Of a stretch of 64,000 nucleotides of DNA, positions 40,102 through 50,054 are shown piece after piece. Source of the stretch: Tremella fuciformis (Eukaryota > Basidiomycota > Tremellomycetes > Tremellales > Tremellaceae). The stretch spans positions 188,501 through 252,500 of the forward strand of contig CP136495.1 of assembly GCA_032768795.1 (NCBI GenBank). Reading direction: 5' to 3'. Positions within the stretch are counted from its first letter, which is position 1. Each line of letters opens with the position of its first letter. The translations under genes were made by a program, and so were the position numbers. Below the pieces are notes generated by a model. That model worked only from the letters and a program-made list of their open reading frames with translations, did no database searches and was not told where the DNA came from.

Positions 40102-41552
40102 TCAATCGGGACGGTAATGCTGGTGGCGCCCATGTCGATGAGGGGAACGGGAATGCCGTTCACCTCCAGATGAACCAGTGGACCGACCCAGAAGCGCGGA
40201 GATGACTCCCGTCACTCGAGACTTGCCAGAGGATTTCTTTTTCCTGGATGTATCGCGATCCGAGTGATCTGAATCCTGACGCGTGTCATGAGGAATAGGC
40301 GGCAGTGGACGTTCCTGTAGTGAGGCAGGCTGAGCACTGTAGGCTCCGGCCGCCGTCACGGGCACTGCAGGTACCTGTCAAATTGCATGTCACAGAAACT
40401 AAGTGGACGAGCACAGAGGTTTCTGCTCAACTAGGGTCGGAAATACGATGGTTTCTCGCCGACCATTGGGGGCGGTCCGTCGTCCTCGTCATGAACAACA
40501 ACCGATGGTAGCATGTCGTCCTGAACCCTTGAGAAAGGAAGGTGAAGAGCTCGGCGTCCTGTACCAGTTGCAGGCCCGGAGGTGCTGCTAACTTGTAGTG
40601 CTGCGAGCACTGGAGTGATATTTGCGGGATTCGGCAGCCGATCATGGCCTGCCAATCGCGCTGAACTGCCATCTATGGCTAGCTCGGTGGGACTCTCAGT
40701 CAGCCCCGCCTCATCGCTTATCAGCGGTGTGGACGTCCCACTGAACTTGAGATCTGAATTGATCCGCCGTAGAGCTTTGGGATCAAGCTCACTGAGGTTG
40801 CTGATTTTGTCCTCTGGAGGTGATTTAGTAACTGACATGCTTGCACCTCCTTCGTCCAAAGACATGGCAATGTCCGACTTGCTCGAAGTCGATACTAGGA
40901 CAATCCTTGCGCGAGCCTTGGGCAAAGGTACTGCCTTGGCCAGTCGAATGCCATCTGCTTCCGAAGGAGAAGAGTCTCTGTCATGAGCAGTTAGAGATGG
41001 TGTTACAGGTGTTTTTGCCCTCGAGAGGGAAGAGGCCTCTTGGTCAAGTGTCTCAGATCGCCTGTGTACAGGACAGGAAGATTGAGTCATCTCGTCATCG
41101 GAGGGGCTGTGACCAGTCGCGATCTGGCTTGCGCAAGTGCAAGCGGAAGACAGGTCGGGCTCGCTCAGAATATCAGCTTGATCCGTGGATGTTTTCTCAG
41201 GTGTGCCACCGCTGTGGTCTATGGGTCCATCCCTGGGCATGCTCAGTCGTGTGTCACGCGTGTCTAAGTCTCTTGAACCCAATGGCGTGAAAAGGAAAAG
41301 GGCTGGAATCTCGCTCAGGCCGACGAGTAGTCTTGTAGTGCCGAGCCCAGTCGTTTCAGACGACTTGACCGCGGTCCTTTGGCGCTGCTCCTCAACTTCG
41401 TGGGCGACTACAAATAGCCCACAAAGGCCAGAGATTTGGCCTTCCTCCTACTTTTGAAAGCTAGGAATGACGTGTTCATGCGAGTTCAGCCTTGCGTCGA
41501 ACACCTCGTATGGCTCCGACCGCTGATCAGACCTCAGTGCTAGTGCCATCAT
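40102..41552 (-). CDS. Hypothetical multi-exon protein, tentative F2 relative
   Basis: The largest exon is open from just after a TAG near 41,453 down to 40,431. It contains QISGLCGLFVVAHEVEEQ, TTGLGTTRLLVGLSEIPALF then LFTPLG, an acidic Ser/Thr-rich region and a final VVVHDEDDGPPPMVGEKP. A following exon (ending 40,102) gives SAQPASLQERPLPPIP and a basic tail (SRKKKSSGKSRVTGVISALL, GRHQHYRPD). Upstream, ATG 41,552 opens MMALALRSDQRSEPYEVFDA in the same frame, separated only by that TAG. A 57-nt GT...TAG intron (donor GAG/GTGTTC) would remove it in frame, but the donor is weak. The IPALFLFTP segment loosely recalls the F2 exon-2 opening. Exon joints are uncertain. Confidence 0.42.
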
Positions 41553-41639
41553 CTCTCCCCCGCGGCGTGGTCTCCGAACCTGCCAGCGGGCGGGGACGCG
41601 GATATTGAGACCGGCCCCAAGAAGCTCTGCTACAAAACC

Positions 41640-42764
41640 TCATTCGTCTTGAACACTACCTGTACTGCAGGAATTTGCTCCAGAGGGCCCCAAAGGCCTT
41701 GGCGGAACGGTTGGCTCCCAGGCCGAGTCTAAAGTACTGGAGCGCCTTGGACGACTGCGGGTTCTCAGACAATGAACAGGTTGGGGGATTGACTTGGGGG
41801 GCTCGATCGGAATCCAAGAGGAGACTTGGGTATGGTTCGATCTGTCACGACGGATTCTGGACCTGATACCTGGGCCCACCGACTGTATGAAATGTGGGGG
41901 CTCAATCTCCTCCGGATCGAAGCACGGTCCAGAATCTGCGCGACGCGGCCTTCGGATTCTTCGACGGAGAATCGGGTAAACGTCCCTGTAGCTCGGCAGG
42001 TCCGGTTGGGGAAAGGTTGACGGGGTCTCATGGGTACCATCCATCAAGTTCGGATGTGGAGAGGGCATCGGGTCATGTGAAGAATAGACAGGGAGTTGAT
42101 CCTCGCTTGAGTTCTGGCCGTCAATTGACTCGGCGGGTGTCGCTGTCGGCGGCGGGGGAAAGTATGGCCATGTCGTCCTGGGGGCGATTGGTGGAAGCCG
42201 AATGAGGGCGGCGGTATCGGAGATGTGACTGTCGTGGCCGGGGTCCCCCTGGGTTACATCGGCTATTGCAGAGGAGGGAGAGCATCCCCTCCCCGCCAAA
42301 GATGGAGCGGTGTGGGCATGCGACCTCAGATCACTGACCGTCTCTGAGATTGAAATTGGATCCGTCTGTGACATCGGTACCGAGGAAGCCAGTACCAACG
42401 CCGTTCTGGGGTCAGAACCGCATGTCAGTAAGCCGGTCCGTATCATCTAGCTTACAGCACTTACTGTATAAACGGCCTGGACCAAAATTCTGTGTTTTCG
42501 TAAAAGTCCCAAGGGATGCTTCGCGTGCGAGTTTCTGGCATTGTGATCCCCCTTGAGCAGTGTCCGGCTGCGAAGGACCACAACCCTCTCCAAACCGGTG
42601 GAACAGAGATGTGGGGAGACTGCGCTTCCCGCTAGCTTGGCTTGCAAGTCAGCGTCACTTAGTTCCGGTGGACAGGATGGGAAGAGGATGATTGTGACCT
42701 CACGGCTGGGGTTCACCGGACATGACCCCCGCCTTGAGACACCAGGCTGGACGCTGAGCACCAA
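41640..42764 (-). CDS. F2-like gene, 5' part in conflicting frames (possibly broken)
   Basis: Exon 2 (to 41,640) is a long open frame opening with SDPRTALVLASSVPMSQTDP, which fits the F2 exon-2 block, followed by a Pro/Ser/Arg-rich tail (RRRIRRPRRADSG; RTRSRPRRSSTLD). A well-formed intron (donor GTAAGT near 42,467, branch TTACTGAC, acceptor CCCCAG near 42,408) joins it in phase 2 to a minus frame reading TRTRSIPWDFYENTEFWSRP. The F2-like strand TIILFPSCPPELSDADLQAK, however, lies upstream in a different frame. No upstream ATG fits both parts. Either another short intron separates them or the gene has a frameshift. I treat it as a divergent F2 gene of doubtful integrity. Confidence 0.4.
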
Positions 42765-42800
42765 CCTTTCAGACGCATAGGAGACTCAGCGTTCTTTCTT

Positions 42801-43386
42801 TCAAACTCCAGGTTTCACCAGACCTTTCCTCTCATGATTCGACCGCGAGACGAGTCCACTCCACCAATCCCTGCTTGACGCCTTCTTGACGAGCGGTCCG
42901 CCGTTTGAGGGACTGGCGAATGGAGGAATACGGTGGTCAAATGGAGGTGCAAGAATCCGAGAGCTCAGACGTGTAGCAGGACAACGAACGGAAGACGTGG
43001 GCCGACTGGGAGGGAAATGGTCAATCTCTAGCGGGCGAATATGTACAGCAGAGTACTGTTCGTAGCTCAATATACCTGTGGCGACTTTCTGCCAATCGAG
43101 GCGCAGGTGTGAGGCTACATGTCACAAGTGCGAGTGATTTGCATCTCATCTGTCTAGGACACTGCTGGCGGTAGGTTACTAATGTTTGCTGGAATATTCC
43201 TCACTCACCAAGCGCACCTCTGCATTGTTGTGCTTTCTTCACAGCGGAAATGAAGCTTTTGACGTCCTTCTGGCAGGTCGGAGAAAGGACACTTCGCAGT
43301 ACATCAGGTGCATCGCGCAGCTTCCAAGCGAAAAGGCAGACTTCTATGGCCTCAACAAGTGTCGGGAGGATGGGATTGAGACCCAT
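42801..43386 (-). CDS. Probable divergent F2-family protein, two exons
   Basis: Exon 1 starts at ATG 43,386 (MGLNPILPTLVEAIEVCLFA) and has the F2-like arrangement EVC ... SPTCQKDVKSFISAV ... QQC. The frame stops directly after a GTGAGTGAG donor near 43,209. An acceptor (CACAG) near 43,074 rejoins the frame as GILSYEQYSAVHIRPLEIDH, resembling the Y-R-x-x-x-V-R/H-Y strand of other F2 second exons. The protein ends with a short basic tail (WWSGLVSRSNHERKGLVKP) comparable to the F2 genes at 53 and 55 kb. The intron would be about 135 nt and in phase 1, unlike the clear members, so membership is tentative. Confidence 0.42.
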
Positions 43387-43650
43387 GGGACTTAGTTCAC
43401 GGCTGTGGGCAGTCCATCAGCGTTCATGTAAGGGTGGCATCGGCGACACATGGACCCGGGGCGCGGATGCTCTTCTACATGTTCGGGCTTGCGATGCGAG
43501 ACCCAGAGCATGAGAGTCCGGTCATGTGTAGGCAATGCATTTCTTAGTGTCATGACTATTTGAGAATCGGTAATCGCTCAGAGCGAGGCTGACAACGTCG
43601 CTGGCTTGAGGAAAGGGGTCAGTGTCCCTTCCCGTATGCGGCATATGGTG

Positions 43651-44255
43651 CTAGTCAACGGTCGTAGCTCCCGCGGTGACGTCTTTATCTTTCTCGAACC
43701 GACTCCAGCCTACAACATATGGGCCGGGACTAAACAGTTCAGTGTCCGAGCGACGAAATACAACAGTCACTGCAAAGGACTTCGTTTCCTCGGTTTCAAT
43801 GACAGTGGATCTTCGGGTGTCCGGGACCACCATCAACGCAAAGTGAGTCGGGGCACTGATAATCAGCCCCAAACCTTCTGTCCAATGAATCTGAGGACAT
43901 GGAGCTGAACTATCGCAAGTTTTTAACCGCCCATTACTCACCCTTCGTCCTCTGAGCGAGATTCCAGGCCCCGTTTCTCCCACTGCTCGACTGCACTTCC
44001 CGGCATCAGTCGGCCGGAATCTTGGCCACCACCAAGAGGCAGCTTGAAAGAACCATTGGCAGAGTATGTACGATGTCCTCCTCTTACCGGACAAGTATAT
44101 TCTACGCCTCTGACCTGTGTCCTGAGGCTGTCATCCATCCGGCATTCAGCCTGAACGTGTGGATGTTCTGGACAGCCAAGAACAATCCATCCAGCGTCTG
44201 CGATTGTTGTGTCGGGATAATGCTCAGTGCTCATGCTCATCGCGGGCTCCCTCAT
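43651..44255 (-). CDS. F2-family protein, two exons (join 43651..43909, 43942..44255)
   Basis: Exon 1 from ATG 44,255 (further in-frame ATGs 5 and 7 codons on) carries AGWIVLGCPEHPHVQAECRM, then TQVRGVEYTCPVRGGHR, a clear F2 signature. A GTGAGT donor at 43,941 and a GATAG acceptor remove only 32 nt in phase 2 and give SAPCPQIHWTEGLGLIISAP. The SAPCP start aligns with SAAPY of the 55-kb member. Exon 2 continues THFALMVVPDTRRSTVIETE and VVFRRSDTELFSPGPYVV, and ends at TTVD without the long Pro/Ser tail, so this is a compact form of about 190 aa. The very short intron is unusual but is required by both frames. Function unknown. Confidence 0.68.
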
Positions 44256-44746
44256 TTCAGAGATATGTTCCGTGGGCGTTCGGTTCTACTTGGTCGGAAA
44301 GCAGATGTTATGATGAGAAGGTTGATGGAAGAAATGGCTCCACAAAGCATTGGCAATCGTTTATGCGCGGGGAAGGGAGTGCGTTAGATTGCATCAACTC
44401 CTTTCAATCTTTTGCCTCTCCGCCAACTCTGACTCGAAGGCCATCACTGGAGGCATGGAGCGACAGCCGCCCTCGCGCCCCCTCCCTCCAACGAGACACG
44501 ATTGGAACACAATCCCCATCGATCTCATTCGCAGTCACCTGCGCCCTACCCAAATAGGATCGTGTATCAGGAGGCGCTGAGCTCTAGCTGGACCAGTGAT
44601 TCTCACAAGGAGCCAGAGCACATGCAGCACTCGCATCGAGCAATCATCGAGTTTGGGTCTGGCTCGGCAAGTAAGTCCGCATTCATTTGCAATAAATGCA
44701 TACAAAGGAAGAGTGGGACTTCTATTGGCTTGAGCCGACAAGCATT

Positions 44747-45344
44747 TCAAGCAGACGGAGGAGGCCCCTCGCCACCCTCACCAATTGGAGGCTGGATTTC
44801 CCCATCAGCTGTTAGTTCGAAAGGTCCTAAAGGGGTCGTCTCAGTCCAGGCCGAGGGTTGCTGGCTACCAGGCCTCATCCTGGTTGGTACAAAAATGTAT
44901 TTCCTCTCATGGTTGGTCCATTGATATTCCACTGCGCTCAAAGCCAGATAAGGCGCAGTGCTTTCCGTTAGTACGGTCCTGCCGGCATTTCATACCCATC
45001 GCTCACCATGGGAAGTCAGAGTCGACGTCTTCTTTGATGACACTTTGTCCTGTTCTGTCGGTCGGCCACCTTGGTCCCGATAGATATTCCTGATTTTCGC
45101 CACGAAGAACCGTTGGGCGATCAAAGTGGACGTTAGGCCAAACACAGACCCGGCTCGTTTCGTTCGGATGGCCGTCCATATGGCAGGTTGAATGGAAAGT
45201 CCGAATGAGCGGAACTAAGTGGCTGGGGACATCATATTTTCGTTGCAGTTCAGGGTGAACAGAGCATCCCAAGTAGAAACTCAGAGACGTCAATGGTTGG
45301 AGAGCGGGAACGCCATCGGACAGCGTCGCCGCTTGTCCCGACAT
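44747..45344 (-). CDS. F2-family protein, two exons (join 44747..44960, 45007..45344)
   Basis: Start at ATG 45,344 (MSGQAATLSDGVPALQPL). Exon 1 has LSFYLGCSVHPELQRKYDVP, then VPLIRTFHSTCHMDGHP and NVHFDRPTVL, matching F2 spacing (C-x2-H-P ... C). A donor GTGAGC at 45,006, a CTAAC branch site and an AAAG acceptor give a 46-nt phase-2 intron. Exon 2 opens with TAPYLALSAVEYQW, aligning with SAAPYYAMRLSP of the 55-kb member, and ends in a Gly/Pro-rich tail (GEIQPPIGEGGEGPPPS). Copia-2 inserted about 200 bp upstream of the start codon and may affect its expression. Function unknown. Confidence 0.68.
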
Positions 45345-45538
45345 GTCTTCACAGCCGTAGGATGTCAACCTGATGAGAAAATGGGTGAGCAGTAGAACGG
45401 GAAACAGGACGATGTAGTGCGGGCTACGAGTAGACTTTTTATTGGGAAGAGACGCTTTAATGCCCTCCTCGAAGAGCGAAGGAGTGACGAGATGGCCGGC
45501 AGAATGTTGGCAAAATGGCAAGAAAGGAGGGATATGGC

Positions 45539-45543
45539 ATTTC
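45539..45543. repeat. Copia-2 left target sequence
   Basis: ATTTC, compared with ATCTC at 50,240-50,244: a target duplication with one mismatch. Confidence 0.6.
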
Positions 45544-45761
45544 TGTCAAAATACACGTGGTAGCAGTGATAAATAACGTCCCGTACCTCCTTATACCGCA
45601 GTTTCGTCTCCCTGGCAGCTCTCTATCGCTTTCTACAGAGCTAAGAGCTGCCAGGTGAGTATATCCACTATGTATCGCTTTCTACAGAGCTAAGAGCTGC
45701 CAGCTACCGCCGCTACCGGCTACCTGGCCTCTGACTGCTCTCGCGATCACGTCTACCGACA
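45544..45761 (+). repeat. Copia-2 5' LTR (218 bp)
   Basis: TGTCAAAATA ... CTACCGACA. It matches 50,022-50,239 with one difference that I can see (CGTCCCG versus CGTCCTG near the start). Internally it has a perfect 12-bp inverted repeat (45,611-45,622 with 45,644-45,655) and a 31-bp direct repeat at 45,624-45,654 and 45,673-45,703. Confidence 0.95.
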
Positions 45762-45764
45762 GAT

Positions 45765-48700
45765 TTGGAATCAGAATCTTCTACCGGACCCATCATGTCC
45801 CACTCAGACTCTGAGGACGACCGCTCTACCACTCGCAGTCGCATCATCCTCACTGGATCCGACAACTACAAAGAATGGGAGCGATTCATTCTCACCCGCT
45901 TGATCCAGAAAGACCTGGATGAGGTGGTAGAAGGAGATGCAACTGTTCCGACTCCGGCTGCTGAGCAGAAAGCCTGGCTCAGGAAGGACAGGAAAGCCTG
46001 GGCAGCCATCGATGAGTCTCTCAGCGCTGCTGTCCACAATGTCCTACGGCCAAACCTGCTCAACATCACGGTCACTTCATCTTCCTCAGTCTCGGCCACC
46101 GCTACCGCCTTGTCCACTCCATTTTCCGGTCTTCTAGCAAAGTCCCTCCTGGATCATCTTCGCGCCACCTACTCTGCAGCTCGCTCTACCCGCAAAGCTG
46201 AGCTCTACCGGATCATCTGGCGGACCGATATCGATGAAAGCGACCCCATGGCATCTATTTCACTCATGCGACGAGCTTTCAATGATCTTACAGCATCTTC
46301 GGTCACTTTGGCAGATTCTCAACTTGCTTATGCCATCCTCATTGCGCTACCGGCCTCATACTCTACCATTGCCTCTACCTTCTACATGCTAGGCGACCCT
46401 ACTTCGGCCGATGTGATCTCTGCTATCAATGACGAGCTCAGGCGAAGGCAAACACAGGAGAATGGTGCTCTGGCGCTTGCCGTCAAGATGGCAAAGCTGT
46501 CTGGTATCAGCAACAAGAAGAATGTCCGAAGCTACCAGCGTGAGCAAAAGGAGCGAACACCTGCCATCAAAGACGGTAGCAAGCCCTACTGCGAGTTCCA
46601 TGACACCAACAGTCACTCCTCCACCGATTGCCGAGCGGCCCAACGTGTCAAAGCAGCTCATTTGGCATCGGCAGCTCCCACTACCGAAATGGCATCCTCC
46701 TCCTCACATGATTCTGGCATCAATTTCATCGCTACCGTCTCGCCATCAGCTTTCCTTGCTACTGGCCACGCTCGCACCATGGTGGTCGACTCTGGCGCAT
46801 CACACACAATGGTCTATGACTCTCAACTCTTGTCAAACATCAAATCGCTACCAACACCGGTTCCAGTTGTCATTGGCAATGGCTCTACCATCAACGCCAC
46901 AAAGACCGGTACTCTCACCCTTTGCAATGGGTTCAAGATCCCGGACACTCTGCTTGTTCCAGATCTTGGTCGCAACCTCCTCTCAGTCCGATCTACCACT
47001 TCACCTACCCTGTCATGGACCTTCAACACTGGCACTGCAATTCTCTCAGATGGTAGCCATCCTGTCCTCACCGCCAAACTGCAAGACCACCTCTACACCT
47101 TGCCTTGTCTGTCCTCTACCGTGCACGCACACATGGTCACCCCTGATACGCCAGAACACCTTCTAGAATCTTGGCACAGGCGGCTTGGTCATCTACATGT
47201 GCAGGCGGTAGCAACACTTGGAAGGAGTGGACGGCTTGGGGATGCGGGTAGCTGGGCAAATGTTTCAAGTGATGGATTCGTTTGCGCCGAGTGCATTCAA
47301 GGAAAAGGCAAACGACTGCCTTCACCGCCCTCACTACAGCATGCTACCACTCTACTTGGTGCTCTCCACCTTGATCTGTTTGGACCAACTCGAACCACCT
47401 CGCATGACGGCTACCGCACCTTCCTGACTATCTATGACGACTTCTCACAACACCTGCAGATCCTGTTCCTCAAGGCCAAGAGCGACACACTGTCTACCGT
47501 TCAACAGTATATTCAACTGGTGGAGAATCAACTCGGCAGGCATGTCAAGTCATTGCGAAGCGATAGAGGCGGCGAGTTCACCTCCTTGGCATTCAAACAA
47601 TATACGAGTGCCAAGGGCATCGACCACCAACTAGTCCCACCAGCAGCGCATGCTCAAAACGGGAGGGTAGAACGCGCACATCTTTCACTACTTGATCTTG
47701 TGCGGACACTCTTGGTAGACAGCGGTCTACCAGACAAGTTCTGGTCTGATGCGGCTCGCTATGCAGCCTACACACGCAATCGAGCCCCCCGGGCAAACGG
47801 CTCAATCCCAGAAGATGTATGGCGCAACACAAAGGTTCCCTACGGTCACATGCACCCATTTGGATGTCAGGTATATTATCGGTCCCATACTGAGATGGAC
47901 AAGCTCAAACCTCGCTACCTCCCTGGCCGCCTTCTGGGGTATGAGGTCAACACTACCAACTACCGCATCTGGGACACCAACAACGATCGCCTGGTCATCT
48001 CACGCGATGTCACCTTTCAAGGTAGACCCACTGTCATGCATCCTGCAAGCAATCCAGCCGATCTATTGCATGCTACCAACGAAACAACCTCAGCAACCCA
48101 CTACATTCCAGGCAAAGTCACCACTTCCACGGACACTCCGCCACCTGAATCAGAGCAGCCTGACAGGGGGAGTCCATCTCCAGAACCACAATGGAGAGGG
48201 TGGGTAGTAGAGGAAGATCCGCGCTACCACCGATCTCCTGCGCCAACACCAGGAGCACTACCAGGCGCTCCAGTACAAGAGGCGGACAACCAACTGCGCC
48301 GATCACGCCGTCAAGCAGGTGAAGACCCCGAGGTTGAACCTCGCAGTCTGGAAGACCGCCTTGCTCTTCATGCCAACACCACTACCGGAACGGATCTCAG
48401 CACACTCGCATTTGCCGCCTACTCAGCCATCCTTGCTCCTCAGTCATTTGCAGATGCTCGCCAGTCGCCTCACTGGGACCAATGGCAATCAGCAATCAAC
48501 GACGAACTATCAAAGATGGAGAAGTACAAAGTCTGGGAAGTAGTCGACCGGAACCAAGCTACCGGTAGAACACTCAAAGCACGATGGGTGTTTACTCGCA
48601 AAATTGACGGCACTACCGGTGAACCAGCGGGTTTCAAAGCTCGATGGGTGGCCAAGGGTTACTCCCAGCGGTTTGGCATTGACTACAATGAACTCTATGC

Positions 48701-50054
48701 TGGTGTCGCACACAAGGACTCTATTCGTCTTTTCTTTGCCATTGTCAACTATCTTGGCTACCACTGCGATGCAGTAGACATTGTTGCAGCATTCCTCAAT
48801 GGCGACCTCGATGAAACCATCTACCTGGAACCACCTGAGGGCAGCGGTATACCGGCAAACAAGGTGATTCATCTCCTCAAGTCACTCTATGGCCTCAAAC
48901 AGTCACCGCGCTGCTTCAACAAAAAGCTCGACCAGTGGCTACGCTCTCAGGGTTTCACCCCTGCTACCGCAGACAACTGCATCTACCATCGCATCCAAGA
49001 CGGTATCACCATCATCATTGCTCTACATGTTGATGATCAACTGGTAGCCAGTAACTCTCGACCCGAACTTAATCGCTTCAAGGCTCAGCTCCACTCAGCC
49101 TTTGAGATCAAGGACAACGGACCGGCCTCCTACTTCCTCGGAGTCAACATCTACCGGGACCGCACCTCAAAACGCCTTTTGCTGTCGCAAGAACATTATG
49201 TGAAAGCGGTTTTGGATCGATTTGGCATGACTACCTGCACACCCTCTCACACTCCTCTACCGTCCGGCTACCGGGCTATTGAGGCTACCGACTTGGAGTT
49301 TGAGCAGGTCAAAGACCAGCCTTATCCGGCTATGGTAGGCTCACTGCTCTATGCAGCCACCATCACTCGACCAGACATTGCTTTCGCTACCTCTCTACTC
49401 GCCCGTACTGCCAGCAAATGGTCAGCCCAACACATAGCGGCTGCACGCCACCTCATGCGCTACCTACGCGGTACCACAGCCTTCTGTCTGACTTACGACG
49501 CCTCTCTATCAACCGCAAAGCCCTCCATTCAAGGGTACGCTGATGCGGATTGGGGCGGTTGTCTCAATACTCGGCGGTCCACTACCGGCTACCTTTTCTA
49601 TGGGTTTGGTGGTCCTATCAGTTGGAGATCCAAACGGCAGCCAACTACGGCCCTCTCTACCGCAGAAGCTGAATATATGGCGTCCTCTGATGCAGCAAGG
49701 CAGGCCATATGGCTCCGGCACCTAGCAGAGAACTTCGGCTACCGGCACAGCAAAGGTATACCGATTTTGAACGACAACCAGGCTGCAATACTGCTGTCAA
49801 AGAACCCAGTGCAGCATGACCGATCAAAGCACATTGACATACGCTACCACTTCATTCGGGAGAAGGTAGAACAGGGAGACATCTCTCTGAATCATGTGGC
49901 TACCGAGCACAACCTGGCCGACCTCTTTACCAAGTCGCTACCGGCTGATCGCCATCAAAAGCTCTCCAAGGCCATGGGCATGCACCTCAAGCCTCTCCAG
50001 GAGATACACGACGAGGGGGAGTGTCAAAATACACGTGGTAGCAGTGATAAATAA
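45765..50054 (+). CDS. Copia-2 gag-pol polyprotein (1,429 aa), intact
   Basis: One open frame starting 4 nt after the 5' LTR and ending inside the 3' LTR. Order of domains: gag (GSDNYKEWERFILTRL, then helices); a modified zinc knuckle of the C-x2-H-x4-H-x4-C type (YCEFHDTNSHSSTDC); protease (MVVDSGASHTMV); pre-integrase (SWHRRLGHLHVQ ... CAECIQGK); integrase D, D (LRSDRGGEFTS) and E (AQNGRVERAHLS); RT (WVFTRKIDGTTG, DAVDIVAAFLNGDLDE, LYGLKQSPRCF, LHVDDQLVAS); and RNase H (YADADWGGCLNTRRSTTGY, STAEAEYMASSDA, HDRSKHIDIRYHF). No stop or frameshift interrupts it. The RT active site has HVDD where many copia elements have YVDD; this variant is common in fungal and plant copia families. Gag and pol are made as one polyprotein, with no frameshift signal. 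Confidence 0.95.
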   Translation: MESESSTGPIMSHSDSEDDRSTTRSRIILTGSDNYKEWERFILTRLIQKDLDEVVEGDATVPTPAAEQKAWLRKDRKAWAAIDESLSAAVHNVLRPNLLNITVTSSSSVSATATALSTPFSGLLAKSLLDHLRATYSAARSTRKAELYRIIWRTDIDESDPMASISLMRRAFNDLTASSVTLADSQLAYAILIALPASYSTIASTFYMLGDPTSADVISAINDELRRRQTQENGALALAVKMAKLSGISNKKNVRSYQREQKERTPAIKDGSKPYCEFHDTNSHSSTDCRAAQRVKAAHLASAAPTTEMASSSSHDSGINFIATVSPSAFLATGHARTMVVDSGASHTMVYDSQLLSNIKSLPTPVPVVIGNGSTINATKTGTLTLCNGFKIPDTLLVPDLGRNLLSVRSTTSPTLSWTFNTGTAILSDGSHPVLTAKLQDHLYTLPCLSSTVHAHMVTPDTPEHLLESWHRRLGHLHVQAVATLGRSGRLGDAGSWANVSSDGFVCAECIQGKGKRLPSPPSLQHATTLLGALHLDLFGPTRTTSHDGYRTFLTIYDDFSQHLQILFLKAKSDTLSTVQQYIQLVENQLGRHVKSLRSDRGGEFTSLAFKQYTSAKGIDHQLVPPAAHAQNGRVERAHLSLLDLVRTLLVDSGLPDKFWSDAARYAAYTRNRAPRANGSIPEDVWRNTKVPYGHMHPFGCQVYYRSHTEMDKLKPRYLPGRLLGYEVNTTNYRIWDTNNDRLVISRDVTFQGRPTVMHPASNPADLLHATNETTSATHYIPGKVTTSTDTPPPESEQPDRGSPSPEPQWRGWVVEEDPRYHRSPAPTPGALPGAPVQEADNQLRRSRRQAGEDPEVEPRSLEDRLALHANTTTGTDLSTLAFAAYSAILAPQSFADARQSPHWDQWQSAINDELSKMEKYKVWEVVDRNQATGRTLKARWVFTRKIDGTTGEPAGFKARWVAKGYSQRFGIDYNELYAGVAHKDSIRLFFAIVNYLGYHCDAVDIVAAFLNGDLDETIYLEPPEGSGIPANKVIHLLKSLYGLKQSPRCFNKKLDQWLRSQGFTPATADNCIYHRIQDGITIIIALHVDDQLVASNSRPELNRFKAQLHSAFEIKDNGPASYFLGVNIYRDRTSKRLLLSQEHYVKAVLDRFGMTTCTPSHTPLPSGYRAIEATDLEFEQVKDQPYPAMVGSLLYAATITRPDIAFATSLLARTASKWSAQHIAAARHLMRYLRGTTAFCLTYDASLSTAKPSIQGYADADWGGCLNTRRSTTGYLFYGFGGPISWRSKRQPTTALSTAEAEYMASSDAARQAIWLRHLAENFGYRHSKGIPILNDNQAAILLSKNPVQHDRSKHIDIRYHFIREKVEQGDISLNHVATEHNLADLFTKSLPADRHQKLSKAMGMHLKPLQEIHDEGECQNTRGSSDK
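50013..50021 (+). other. Copia-2 polypurine tract
   Basis: GAGGGGGAG immediately before the 3' LTR; the same nonamer as Copia-1. Confidence 0.75.
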
